A stretch of 64,000 nt of DNA from Paludibacter sp. (GCA_019163375.1 JAFLKK010000019.1:308730-372729), one strand, 5' to 3'. Numbered from the stretch's first letter, positions 19,901 through 29,808 are shown. Numbers and translations: made by a program. The notes: generated from the letters alone by a model not told the origin.

Positions 19901-20524
19901 TTATTGATTGAAAGTCATTTGTTTACCCACCGAATCTGCGTAAAATTCAGTATAGTGTTGCTGAATAGATTTTAGGTCGAAAGCCCCTTCGGTATATTCC
20001 CTAATATGAAAATAGATACCCGGTTTTGGATTTGAGAAATAATCAATCAAATTCACTAAAAATACCACTTGTACTGCGTTTTCCTTGTTTCTCAGAATGC
20101 GTTCCAATCCTCTTTCAAACTGTATGCTCTGATTATGCAGACTTTGTATTTCCCCCTGCGGGAAAATGAGCACCATATTTTCCTTATCTGTCAGTAAGCC
20201 AGAAGTATAATTCAAAGTTTCCACAATGCTTTTTGTACTCTTATTCACCGAAAAACCACCCGTAAAGTTGAAGAACCAATACTTGCGAAGTTGTTCTTCA
20301 AGCATCATAAAATGGAACTTACGATGCAGCACATTCTGATTGATATACATTGCCCAAAAGCCATCCCACCAGCTTATGTGATTAGAAATAAGTAAAACAG
20401 GAAGGCTTCTGTCCTTAAATTCTCCTATTATTTTCACAGTGCTATTGTGCCTCCTAATTAGAAAACCGGCATACCACTTGAAAAATGGATATACGATGAA
20501 ATTATGTTTTGCTTTTAGTATCAT
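19901..20524 (-). CDS. PlsC-like 1-acyl-glycerol-3-phosphate acyltransferase family protein
   Basis: ISNHISWWDGFW (NHxxxxD motif), FPQGEIQS (FPEG-like) motif. Confidence 0.85.
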   Translation of the reverse strand: MILKAKHNFIVYPFFKWYAGFLIRRHNSTVKIIGEFKDRSLPVLLISNHISWWDGFWAMYINQNVLHRKFHFMMLEEQLRKYWFFNFTGGFSVNKSTKSIVETLNYTSGLLTDKENMVLIFPQGEIQSLHNQSIQFERGLERILRNKENAVQVVFLVNLIDYFSNPKPGIYFHIREYTEGAFDLKSIQQHYTEFYADSVGKQMTFNQ

Positions 20525-21159
20525 TGTGTTAGCTTAAACAAGATATATAATGATAAGAAAAATAGGAATTGACACCCCAGTATTTGTAAGGCTAATTTAT
20601 TTTGAGTTTTGATATTTAATATTTTAAGTACGGAATGGAAAATCAGCGCCAAAGCAAACCAGGCCATGTAGTTCTGAAAAGGAATGATTTCGTTTTTCCA
20701 ATGCCACATATCTAGTTTGGGTGCTACTTGTTCCAAAACGAGGTCGTACAACAACATAATTGAAGCAGCTACTATTATTTTGAAAACGCTGTGAAGCTTC
20801 CACCTTTCAACCACTGCCGAAGTGGTATAAAGCATAAAAAGCCAGTTTACGCCAATAATGAATGGCGTTTCAAATAATTTAAGGCCTAAACCGTTCCCGT
20901 AACTGTAGTAACCAAATATTTGTCCTGTGGTTACGCCAATTGCCTCAACTGTAAAGCTTATAACGTATATTGACAAGAAAAACAATATTGTTTTCAAATC
21001 AATTTTACCTGAGTGGAAGAACATGAGTGCTACAAAACTTAAGATGAGTGCAAAGGGAATTAGTTTTATAAACAGTGGAAATGTAAACGGTAAAGCCATA
21101 CCGATAACGCCTACAGTATAAAAAATGACGAAAAATATACTTATTGCTTTATACCTCAT
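20521..21159 (-). CDS. cruF: CruF-type carotenoid 1,2-hydratase family membrane protein
   Basis: Polytopic membrane protein; IGVTTGQIFGYYSYGNGLGLKLFETPFIIGVNWLFMLYTTSAVVE resembles the CruF/DUF422 family. Start uncertain (MRYKAIS at 21159 or ORF-track 21198). Confidence 0.82.
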   Translation of the reverse strand: MRYKAISIFFVIFYTVGVIGMALPFTFPLFIKLIPFALILSFVALMFFHSGKIDLKTILFFLSIYVISFTVEAIGVTTGQIFGYYSYGNGLGLKLFETPFIIGVNWLFMLYTTSAVVERWKLHSVFKIIVAASIMLLYDLVLEQVAPKLDMWHWKNEIIPFQNYMAWFALALIFHSVLKILNIKTQNKLALQILGCQFLFFLSLYILFKLTQ

Positions 21160-21178
21160 GCTAATATCTTCAAAATTA

Positions 21179-21874
21179 TTATGCTCGTAAGCCAACACTA
21201 AAAATTTTCAGTTTGTCTCTTAATAATAGGCTGAATAAAATAAGACTAAATGCATAGCCAAAATCTTCAATAGGGATTGTTAGAATACGTATCCCCAGGT
21301 TTTCAGTGTTATCGTACCACACAACAGGTTCGGCTATAAAACTGCCGGTTAAAATAGCATTTACAAGTATAAATGGAATAAGTATCACCAGAAATGTGCA
21401 GTAATAATTATTCATCATGTTGCTTTTGTCGAAAAATGAGAACAAGAGGACCAGAATTACCAACGAGAAAATATATGTTGTGTAGGATTTTTCAAGATTA
21501 AATATTACTATACTGAAAGACAGCAAAATCAAACCGACAGAAAGATAGGTTGTCAATCTATTCCTAATTCGAAATTGGCTAAAATACAAAACAATAGCAT
21601 CGTGTAAAAAAATACTTGCATAAGGAATAATAATAAAAAACAACCATTCTTCTATTGGTAATTTAAAGAATACGATAGTTGAATGATAACGCGGATTAAA
21701 CCCCCATACTCCCAATTTGGTGAAATAAATATCAAATGTAATATAAAACAATGCTACGATAATCAATGACGGAAATAGATATTTCCATTGCTTGTAAAAT
21801 TGAAGTTTTTTGTCAAAACTCAAAGTCAAAGGGACTAAAATGGAGGAAAGTAATAATATTGAATATAACGGCAT
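21179..21874 (-). CDS. Lycopene cyclase domain protein (CrtYcd heterodimer-type fused)
   Basis: Two copies of the cyclase signature: FFKLPIEEWLFFIIIPYASIFLHDAIV and RILTIPIEDFGYAFSLILFSLLL in a membrane protein. Confidence 0.85.
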   Translation of the reverse strand: MPLYSILLLSSILVPLTLSFDKKLQFYKQWKYLFPSLIIVALFYITFDIYFTKLGVWGFNPRYHSTIVFFKLPIEEWLFFIIIPYASIFLHDAIVLYFSQFRIRNRLTTYLSVGLILLSFSIVIFNLEKSYTTYIFSLVILVLLFSFFDKSNMMNNYYCTFLVILIPFILVNAILTGSFIAEPVVWYDNTENLGIRILTIPIEDFGYAFSLILFSLLLRDKLKIFSVGLRA

Positions 21875-21877
21875 ATC

Positions 21878-22351
21878 TCAACTTTTAAAATATCTGAATG
21901 GAAAAACCAATAGGCCATAATTATGAAAATCTTTCTTGTTCTTGGGCCAATGGTGAGCGGTGTGTGCTTTGATAATTGCTCTGATATAAAAATTCGGATT
22001 CTTTCTTAAAAATGGAATCTGTAATCGATTATGAATAATTATATCGTGAATAATAAAATAGGTGAAACCATATAAAGTAATGCCAATGCTTATATAAACC
22101 AAAGGAAATAACTGAAATGAAAACCCGATAATCATTAGTAAAATGGCTGGTATGGCATATATTAAAAAGAACAAGTCGTTTTTTTCAAATCGTTTATCTT
22201 CGGTTTTTACTGGCAAAGTATGCTGGTGGTCTTTTCGGTGATGATCCTTATGCCATTTCCACAAAAAACCATGCATTATGTATTTATGGTTCGACCATGC
22301 CACAAATTCCATAAAGAAATAAGAAATGATTAGTAATAGGATGTTTATCAT
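21878..22351 (-). CDS. crtZ: Beta-carotene hydroxylase (fatty acid hydroxylase superfamily)
   Basis: His-motifs NHKYIMHGFLWKWHKDHHRKDHQHT and HDIIIHNR...KAHTAHH. Confidence 0.88.
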   Translation of the reverse strand: MINILLLIISYFFMEFVAWSNHKYIMHGFLWKWHKDHHRKDHQHTLPVKTEDKRFEKNDLFFLIYAIPAILLMIIGFSFQLFPLVYISIGITLYGFTYFIIHDIIIHNRLQIPFLRKNPNFYIRAIIKAHTAHHWPKNKKDFHNYGLLVFPFRYFKS

Positions 22352-22364
22352 GTGTTATTCTCTT

Positions 22365-22838
22365 TTAATTAAGTAGATAGTAGCTTAAATTGAGCATGGA
22401 GGCAAAGCTTACCCATAATAAATATGGAATATTGATATATGCTGTTATTGGTTTGATTTTGTAAAACCTAATCATCATTAGCACAATGCTCAGCCATAAT
22501 AAGACAATTTCGGCAAATGCAAAACCAATTTTATTGAAATAGAAAAAAATAAAACTCCATGCAAAGTTTAAAGCAAGCTGAATGAGAAAAGTCAGCATCG
22601 CAAAATTTCGTTCTTTGCTTTTTTCTTGTTTCCAAATTAGATAAAAGGAAATTCCCATAAGTATGTAAAGGGTTGTCCAAACAGGTCCAAATAGCCAATT
22701 GGGCGGATTGAACGATGGCCTATTAAGCGTTGCGTACCACCCCGGAATAGCTTCTGATGTGAACATTCCTGCGAAAGCTCCTATGCTCAAAGGCAATATG
22801 AGAGACAATATAAGTTTGATAATGTTAGATTTTGTCAT
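22365..22838 (-). CDS. tspO: TspO/MBR family protein
   Basis: PGWYATLNRPSFNPPNWLFGPVWTTLYILMGISFYLIW and LQLALNFAWSFIFF. Confidence 0.94.
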   Translation of the reverse strand: MTKSNIIKLILSLILPLSIGAFAGMFTSEAIPGWYATLNRPSFNPPNWLFGPVWTTLYILMGISFYLIWKQEKSKERNFAMLTFLIQLALNFAWSFIFFYFNKIGFAFAEIVLLWLSIVLMMIRFYKIKPITAYINIPYLLWVSFASMLNLSYYLLN

Positions 22839-22843
22839 TAGAT

Positions 22844-23323
22844 TTATTCATTTATTTCCCACCAGTTTACATCGTCTATTCCCAATACTAATTGATATGC
22901 AGCAACTTTAATCCGAAAGATCGCACAATCTTTTGATGATAGAAAAGTGCGTTGTTCAGGATGTTTAAACACGTGCGATTCAAATGCCGGTTCAAATGCT
23001 TCATTGTTTAGCTCTTCGGCATTACCAAAAGCTGTTAATACAGTTATGTCTTGTTGTCTTATATTGTTAGCACATCTGTTTTCGAACAAAACAGCAACCT
23101 TTCCATTTTTTGTCAGGTTATTATATTTGCGGGTACTTCGGTATGTTGCAAAAATAAGCTCTTTGAAATCATCTGACGGAGTGATAGCAACCAAACTCGC
23201 GTGAGGTTGTCCTTCGCCCTCTGTGGCCAAAACTGCGAATGTACAGGATTGAAGTGCTTCTTGCACATAAGTCTCAATAGTAACCGATTTATTCATGTGT
23301 ACTTCTTTAATGTCCGCTATCAC
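22844..23323 (-). CDS. Pyridoxamine 5'-phosphate oxidase family (FMN-binding split barrel) protein
   Basis: TFAVLATEGEGQPHASLVAITPSDDFKELIFATYRSTRKYNNLTKNGKVAVLFENR. Confidence 0.82.
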   Translation of the reverse strand: MIADIKEVHMNKSVTIETYVQEALQSCTFAVLATEGEGQPHASLVAITPSDDFKELIFATYRSTRKYNNLTKNGKVAVLFENRCANNIRQQDITVLTAFGNAEELNNEAFEPAFESHVFKHPEQRTFLSSKDCAIFRIKVAAYQLVLGIDDVNWWEINE

Positions 23324-23495
23324 TATCGTACGAATGCATTAATTTGTCAGCATAAGCCAAAAGAACTGCCGATATATGAAAAACGATATGAATTCCAATT
23401 TGCAGCAATGCATCTTGCAGCGGAATGTTATGTATATCAACAAATGTTTTTAAAAGATGCAAGATACTTACTAACCATATTGATAAAAACACCAT
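23307..23495 (-). pseudogene. C-terminal fragment resembling UPF0114/YqhA membrane protein
   Basis: 62 aa WLVSILHLLKTFVDIHNIPLQDALLQIGIHIVFHISAVLLAYADKLMH aligns with the C-terminus of E. coli YqhA ([44 protein letters not shown], recalled); roughly the first two thirds are absent. Confidence 0.55.
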
Positions 23496-23501
23496 TAGTT
23501 A

Positions 23502-24023
23502 TCAATTTGTTTTTGTAATTAAATCGCTTACACGTTCAATTATTTTTTTAAACCAGACAGTATAGTTGTTTGGATTCTTTTGAATGTCCCGGATTAAATC
23601 GTCGCAGCTAATATATTTATATTCTGCTACTTCATCGGAGTTGATATTGGGGATTAGATCTGTTGTTCCTATAAAAACATGATCGAGTTCATGTTCGGTA
23701 AGCTCGTTATCCAACGCCTCTTTGTATGTGAAACTAAACAACTCTTTTAATGCACAGTGCATTCCCATTTCTTCTTTCAAACGGCGGTTTGCCGCATCTA
23801 TATTGCTTTCGTTGGGGAACGGATGCGTGCAGCAAGCATTTGTCCACAACCCACCAGAGTGATACTTGTTAAATGCTCTGCGTTGCAACAGCCATTCACC
23901 AGCCGAATTAAAAATAAACACTGAAATGGCTCTATGTAATAATGCTTTTTTATGGGCTTCTGTTTTAGCCATTAATCCGATTTCATTATCCTTTTCATCA
24001 ACTAATATAACATTTTCTTCCAT
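23502..24023 (-). CDS. idi: Isopentenyl-diphosphate delta-isomerase (type 1)
   Basis: LLHRAISVFIFNSAGEWLLQRRAFNKYHSGGLWTNACCTHPFPNES Nudix-type IDI motifs. Confidence 0.95.
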   Translation of the reverse strand: MEENVILVDEKDNEIGLMAKTEAHKKALLHRAISVFIFNSAGEWLLQRRAFNKYHSGGLWTNACCTHPFPNESNIDAANRRLKEEMGMHCALKELFSFTYKEALDNELTEHELDHVFIGTTDLIPNINSDEVAEYKYISCDDLIRDIQKNPNNYTVWFKKIIERVSDLITKTN

Positions 24024-24035
24024 TTGCGTATTCTT

Positions 24036-24878
24036 TTAAATAATATTGAGTTGGAATTTTAAATATGCTTTACAGAGTAACATTAGTTTGGTTGAGTCTG
24101 AAACCCGAATCCGTTTTTCCAGTAATTCATTGGCCGGAATAATCTTCAAATTTTGCAATAATTTTGTATAATAAATAAAGGCTATATAAACGGCAAGTTT
24201 TGATTTTCCGGGTAACCTGTTGATGCCTTCTTTTGCTTCTTTAAAATCATTTTCAATATCTATAATTAAATCATTTTTTATGTCTTCATTAAAGCTATTT
24301 GTATTAAATTGAGGGAAGTACGTTCTGTCTAAATCTTCAATATCTGCTTTCAAATCGCGCAAGAAATTTACTTTCTGGAAAGCAGATCCCAATTTCATAG
24401 CCGGTTTTTCTAATTCATTGTAAAGTTGTGTATTCCCATTTACAAATACCATTAAACACATTAGACCAACAACATCTGCCGATCCATAAATGTATTCTTT
24501 TAATTCAGAATTATTCCTATAAATTTGCTTGTTCAAATCTGTTTTCATGCTTTTTAAAAAAGAGTCAATCAGATGAGTGGGTATGTTGTATTTTTTTACC
24601 GTAATAGAAAAAGAATGTAATACAGGGTTCATGCTGATTTCATTGGCCATAGCATCATAAAAATCACGCTCAAAATTAGCCAAAACCAGTTTTTGATTTA
24701 TGGAATGAAATGAATCTACAATTTCATCGGCTAACCTTACAAAACCATATATACTATAAATTGCTTGTCGCATTTCCTGAGGCAAAAAGCTTACAGCTAT
24801 AGAAAATGAAGTGCTATACCTTTGGGTAATTATCTTGCTCGTTTTAAAAGATATTTCAGTGTATAAATCCATTGTCAT
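24036..24878 (-). CDS. crtB: Phytoene/squalene synthase family protein
   Basis: YGFVRLADEIVDSF (DxxxD), GSAFQKVNFLRDLKADIEDLDRTYFP (second Asp-rich motif). Confidence 0.94.
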   Translation of the reverse strand: MTMDLYTEISFKTSKIITQRYSTSFSIAVSFLPQEMRQAIYSIYGFVRLADEIVDSFHSINQKLVLANFERDFYDAMANEISMNPVLHSFSITVKKYNIPTHLIDSFLKSMKTDLNKQIYRNNSELKEYIYGSADVVGLMCLMVFVNGNTQLYNELEKPAMKLGSAFQKVNFLRDLKADIEDLDRTYFPQFNTNSFNEDIKNDLIIDIENDFKEAKEGINRLPGKSKLAVYIAFIYYTKLLQNLKIIPANELLEKRIRVSDSTKLMLLCKAYLKFQLNII

Positions 24879-25010
24879 TTGTTTAATTGTTCGATAATTA
24901 AAAACACGATGAAGGTTACTTATTTTACATTTCGATTCGTTTAGCTGTTTTTTCTCTTCTGATATAGGCTGTTTTTTGAGTGTTTCCTAATTTATTACTG
25001 CAATTTTATT

Positions 25011-25535
25011 TATTATTCCTTTGAATATGAATCCACGAAACAGAAGTGCCGAGTACCAATACAATCTGCCGAATAAGCTTGGTGGTCAAAAGCTTACTGT
25101 CTGTATAAGACAATTATCTTCGTCAATTTGAAATTCCAACCATGCTTCTCCGGGTAGTTACATTTCTGTATATAATCGTAATATTTTAAGTTTAAGTTTT
25201 GCCAATTACCGCAACTATGGGTTCATATTATATTTTAGCCAACGCGATGCAATCATAAAAGGTAATTTCTTGATTAAATCGCTAATGATTTCAAACGAAA
25301 CACTTCCTGAACCGACTATTATCGCAGCCTTTGTTGTAGTGAGTGCAAAATTAGAATCCGACAAAAGAGTTTCCACTTTTTTTCTCGATGCCAAATGTCT
25401 TGATAAATCATTGGCATTGCTGATCCCACTAAGGAAAATAACCTGTTTGAGACTTGTTTGTTTAATACGTTTTTTTAAATTAGAAGTCCATATTTCTTCC
25501 ATATTTTCAAAGTCGCCGTTTTGTGTTGACATAGA
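25011..25535 (-). pseudogene. Decayed NAD(P)-binding (SDR-like) protein with C-terminal DUF2867 remnant
   Basis: 105-aa ORF MSTQNGDFENMEEIWTSNLKKRIKQTSLKQVIFLSGI...VSFEIISDLIKKLPFMIASRWLKYNMNP; downstream the same strand reads PGEAWLEFQIDEDNCLIQTVSF*PPSLFGRLYWYSALLFRGFIFKGIINKIA with an in-frame TGA; middle portion missing. Confidence 0.75.
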
Positions 25536-25856
25536 ATGGATAAGGTAATATTTGCATTATAAACAAATATCTGTTGGATTAGATTTTTTAAAATATTTAA
25601 TTTACAAACTTACAAAATTTTGTTGATAAAATTTTAAAAATAATGTTTTGTGATAAAAAAAATAGAGAATCAATTCACGCAATCTAACCAACTTATTCTA
25701 AGACTGAAAGCATGAAGCATCTATGCATATTTAAATTGCTGCTCCTTAGTAAAGTTTTTTTGTAGGTTATTCTTCCTTTATTCTGTCAACGCGCTAGCTG
25801 TTTTTTTTTCTGATAAAAATCAAAAAAATATATTTAGGTACTGCAATATCAAAACA

Positions 25857-25892
25857 AAACCGCCCCATCTGAAATCTCAGATGGGGCGGTTT
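25857..25892. terminator. Strong hairpin terminator downstream of dnaK
   Basis: Perfect 16-bp arms AAACCGCCCCATCTGA / TCAGATGGGGCGGTTT. Confidence 0.8.
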
Positions 25893-25940
25893 CTATCTTA
25901 TTCCTCTCTCCTTGAGGAGAGGGGTTAGGGGTGAGGTCTA

Positions 25941-27845
25941 TTATTTCACTTCTTCGAAGTCAACATCAGTTACATCACCTTCTTTGTTGCCTTGGCTTTG
26001 TTGTCCGCCGGCGTTAGGTTGTGCCTGACCTTCTTGTGCATTTTGAGCATTGTACATCTCCTGGCTTGCAGCTTGGAACGCAGTGTTTACTTCGTTAGTT
26101 GCGGCGTCGATAGCATCAATGTCTTGTGCCTGGTGAGCAGCTTTTAATTTTGTCAAAGCATCTTCGATCGGGCCTTTTTTGTCAGCTGGGATTTTATCTC
26201 CAATTTCAGAAAGTTGTTTTTCTGTTTGGAAAATCAAGCTGTCAGCATGGTTTAATTTGTCGATTTTTTCTTTTTCTTTAGCATCGCTGTCAGCATTAGC
26301 AGCAGCTTCGTCTTTCATACGTTTGATTTCTGCATCGCTCAAACCAGATGATGCTTCGATACGAATACGTTGTTCTTTGCCGGTTGCTTTATCTTTAGCC
26401 GAAACGTGTAAGATCCCGTTAGCATCAATATCAAAAGTTACTTCAATTTGTGGTTCACCACGACGAGAAGGCATGATACCATCCAAGTGGAAACGACCGA
26501 TTGATTTATTTTGATTAGCCATTGGACGCTCACCTTGTAGGATATGAATTTCTACAGAAGGTTGATTGTCGGCAGCAGTTGTAAATGTTTCCGATTTTTT
26601 AGTTGGAATAGTTGTGTTCGACTCGATTAAACGTGTCATTACACTTCCCATAGTTTCGATACCCAACGAAAGTGGAGTAACATCAAGCAACAATACATCG
26701 GTTACTTCACCTGTCAATACACCACCTTGAATAGCAGCACCTACAGCAACAACTTCGTCAGGGTTAACACCTTTTGAAGCCGCTTTTCCGAAGAATTTCT
26801 CAACAGCTGTCTGGATAGCAGGGATACGTGTTGAACCACCTACTAAAATAATTTCGTCAATATCGCTGATGCTCAAACCTGCATTTTTCAATGCTGTTTT
26901 ACAAGGGTCGATAGTACGTTGAATCAAATCGTCAATTAATTGCTCGAATTTAGCACGGGTTAATGTACGTACCAAGTGACGTGGCACACCATCAACAGGC
27001 ATAATATATGGCAAGTTGATTTCTGAAGAAGTTGTATTCGATAATTCGATTTTTGCTTTTTCAGCAGCTTCTTTCAAACGTTGCAAAGCCATTGGGTCTT
27101 TGCTAAGGTCGATATTGCTGTTTTCGTTTTTGAATTCTTGTACCAACCAGTCGATAATACGGTGGTCAAAGTCATCACCACCAAGGTGAGTATCACCATC
27201 GGTCGATTTTACTTCAAATACACCATCGCCAAGCTCAAGTACAGAAACGTCATGAGTACCACCACCGCAGTCGAAGACCACGATTTTCATGTCTTTGTTT
27301 GTTTTGTCCAAACCATAAGCCAAAGCAGCAGCAGTTGGTTCGTTTACAATACGACGAACATTCAAACCTGCAATTTCGCCGGCCTCTTTAGTTGCCTGAC
27401 GTTGAGCATCGTTAAAGTAAGCAGGTACAGTGATAACTGCATCGGTTACTTCAGTTCCAAGATAATCTTCAGCTGTTTTTTTCATTTTTTGAAGAATGAT
27501 AGCCGAAATTTCCTGAGCAGAATACATACGTCCGTCGATGTCAACACGAGCAGTGTTGTTGTCGCCTTTTACTACTTTAAATGGCACACGTCCGATTTCT
27601 TTCGTCAAACGGTCATAGGTTTCACCCATAAAACGTTTGATAGAAAATACAGTTTTAGTTGGGTTGGTAATGGCTTGACGTTTTGCAGGATCACCCACTT
27701 TACGTTCGCCACCTTCAATAAATCCTACTACGGAAGGAGTGGTACGTTTTCCTTCGCTGTTTGAGATAACGATAGGTTCGTTACCCTCCATTACAGAAAC
27801 ACACGAGTTGGTGGTTCCTAAGTCAATTCCAATAATTTTTCCCAT
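25941..27845 (-). CDS. dnaK: Molecular chaperone DnaK
   Basis: [40 protein letters not shown]; full-length Hsp70 with C-terminal [13 protein letters not shown]. Confidence 0.99.
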   Translation of the reverse strand: MGKIIGIDLGTTNSCVSVMEGNEPIVISNSEGKRTTPSVVGFIEGGERKVGDPAKRQAITNPTKTVFSIKRFMGETYDRLTKEIGRVPFKVVKGDNNTARVDIDGRMYSAQEISAIILQKMKKTAEDYLGTEVTDAVITVPAYFNDAQRQATKEAGEIAGLNVRRIVNEPTAAALAYGLDKTNKDMKIVVFDCGGGTHDVSVLELGDGVFEVKSTDGDTHLGGDDFDHRIIDWLVQEFKNENSNIDLSKDPMALQRLKEAAEKAKIELSNTTSSEINLPYIMPVDGVPRHLVRTLTRAKFEQLIDDLIQRTIDPCKTALKNAGLSISDIDEIILVGGSTRIPAIQTAVEKFFGKAASKGVNPDEVVAVGAAIQGGVLTGEVTDVLLLDVTPLSLGIETMGSVMTRLIESNTTIPTKKSETFTTAADNQPSVEIHILQGERPMANQNKSIGRFHLDGIMPSRRGEPQIEVTFDIDANGILHVSAKDKATGKEQRIRIEASSGLSDAEIKRMKDEAAANADSDAKEKEKIDKLNHADSLIFQTEKQLSEIGDKIPADKKGPIEDALTKLKAAHQAQDIDAIDAATNEVNTAFQAASQEMYNAQNAQEGQAQPNAGGQQSQGNKEGDVTDVDFEEVK

Positions 27846-28202
27846 AATCTTTTTTATTATTTTATTTTTTCAGTTATTTCTGATATGTTTTTTAGTACGC
27901 TTCACATTTTACAAAGGATGTGCCAACTACAAATTGGTGGTCAGAAATCTGAATTTGTCAGAAAAAGTCAGAATAGGGGAGATGTTTAGTCAGAAAATGC
28001 TGACAAAAGGGCAGGATATGGCAGGAAATGTAGGAGCAAGAGGTCAGAGGCAAGAAGTAAGTATTGGGAATAATATGATTGTAGGGTAGGGAAGGCATAA
28101 CTTTGCTTGTAGGTATAAGTTTTTAATCACTGACACATTCCTTACCTCTAACTTCTTGTCTCTTACTCCTAAAAGACTTACCTTTGCACCAAACTTCACT
28201 TT

Positions 28203-28658
28203 ATGGCATTAGTATATCTGGGTCTTGGTACAAATTTGGGCGAAAAGGAGCGTAATCTGAACGATGCAATAATTTTTTTGTCGCAGGAGGTAGGATTTGT
28301 AATTCGGTCATCAACATTTTATACGTCTAAACCCTGGGGTTTTGAGTCGGATAATGACTTCCTGAATGCGGTGGTATTAATTGATACAAATCTTACACCT
28401 TTTGATGTGCTGAGCAAAACGCAGGAGATTGAAAAAAGTCTCGGGCGTACTGCTAAGACAATAAGCGGATATTCCGATAGGTTGATTGATATTGATATTC
28501 TGTTGTACGATAATTTAATTATCGACCAGCCAACATTAAAAATCCCGCATCCACTTATCGCAGAACGGGATTTTGTAATTATTCCTTTGACCGAAATAGC
28601 ACCTGAGCTGGTACATCCTGTTTTCGGCAGAAAAATGGTAGAACTATTGAATCGGTGA
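28203..28658 (+). CDS. folK: 2-amino-4-hydroxy-6-hydroxymethyldihydropteridine diphosphokinase
   Basis: YLGLGTNLGEKERNLNDAI, RLIDIDILLYDN, IPHPLIAERDFVIIPL. Confidence 0.96.
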   Translation: MALVYLGLGTNLGEKERNLNDAIIFLSQEVGFVIRSSTFYTSKPWGFESDNDFLNAVVLIDTNLTPFDVLSKTQEIEKSLGRTAKTISGYSDRLIDIDILLYDNLIIDQPTLKIPHPLIAERDFVIIPLTEIAPELVHPVFGRKMVELLNR

Positions 28659-28663
28659 AGAAC

Positions 28664-28897
28664 TCAATTGTCAATAGAATTTTTGTAGTCTTCCAGTATT
28701 TTGATGGCTTCTTCGAAATCTTTCTCAAAAACAACAATTCTCAATCCGTCGTTAATCTCACCAAACATTGGCAATAACTCCACCGAATCTTCATTGTTGA
28801 TAGAACTGTCGATGTTGTTTTCTTTCAATAATTCCTGATCGAACAAGGCTTCCACCATTGTTTCGTAATTTTTTAATGTTATAAGCTTGTCTTCCAT
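28664..28897 (-). CDS. DUF2007-like small protein
   Basis: 77 aa, NYETMVEALFDQELLKENNIDSSI...LRIVVFEKDFEEAIKILEDY. Confidence 0.65.
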   Translation of the reverse strand: MEDKLITLKNYETMVEALFDQELLKENNIDSSINNEDSVELLPMFGEINDGLRIVVFEKDFEEAIKILEDYKNSIDN

Positions 28898-29160
28898 AGT
28901 GATTAAAATTGAAAATTATTAATTGAGAATTATTAATTACAAAGATAGTTGTATTGTTGAGAATGTAATGACAATTTCAATCTTTATTTAATAATAAAAC
29001 AGTTGACAATGAACTTTGTTTTTGCGTGGAAGCACATTTATTTACGGGCAATTTATTATATTTGTATGTGCATTAGCAGGATTGAAAAGCACTGAATTCG
29101 TGCCGATAAGTGGATATTTTTTGCTACTTTTGCAACTGTTTATTAATTTTTATACCGAAA

Positions 29161-29799
29161 ATGGATTTAGACCAACTCCCCGATCATATAGTTTACAGCA
29201 AAAACGTCATCGAATTTGTCACCGTAGCCGCCGAAACATGTTTGTTTCTGGAGCACGCTACCGATTTTTCGCGTGAAGATTTTGTCGTTAAATCCGTAAA
29301 ATTATTTCCGCTTCTCTATTTAAAAGCCTCGCTCATAGATATTCCCGCAAGTGTATTCGACAAAGGCGCCGAGCGTTTTGTGACCGAAGAAGATTACTTA
29401 TTTGTGCGTGAACAAGTGGAGCAATTGTTGGGAGCTGACGACTCGTACCTGGAGGTTTTTCATCCCGATATGTCCTTGAGCGATACCCCGATTGCAGCTT
29501 TTGTGTCGGAAAACATTGCTGATATTTATCAGGAATTGAAAGATTTCGCAGCCAATTTTCAGCTGGGCGAAGTAGATATAATGAACGATGCTTTGGTGGT
29601 TTGTCTCGAAGCATTCGGTCAGCATTGGGGACAAAAACTGCTGAATGCCATGAGGGCTTTACATGCTTTACGCTTCAGCGATGGATTTGGAGTCGAAGAA
29701 GCGGATGAAAAAGAGGCTTCTGCAAAAAAAATAGATAGAAACTCGTTTCTGAATTTTCTTCACGATGATGAAGAGGATGAATTTGGTAACATATTGTAA
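29161..29799 (+). CDS. DUF5063-like conserved hypothetical protein
   Basis: MDLDQLPDHIVYSKNVIEFVTVAAETCLFLEHA...FQLGEVDIMNDALVVCLEAFGQHWGQKLLNAMRALH; precedes exonuclease gene. Start at 29161. Confidence 0.7.
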   Translation: MDLDQLPDHIVYSKNVIEFVTVAAETCLFLEHATDFSREDFVVKSVKLFPLLYLKASLIDIPASVFDKGAERFVTEEDYLFVREQVEQLLGADDSYLEVFHPDMSLSDTPIAAFVSENIADIYQELKDFAANFQLGEVDIMNDALVVCLEAFGQHWGQKLLNAMRALHALRFSDGFGVEEADEKEASAKKIDRNSFLNFLHDDEEDEFGNIL

Positions 29800-29808
29800 T
29801 GCAATTGT

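Noticed and set aside
27081-27764. 227-aa plus-strand ORF opposite dnaK
   Set aside because: Shadow ORF on the antisense strand of a highly conserved gene; low-complexity hydrophobic translation.
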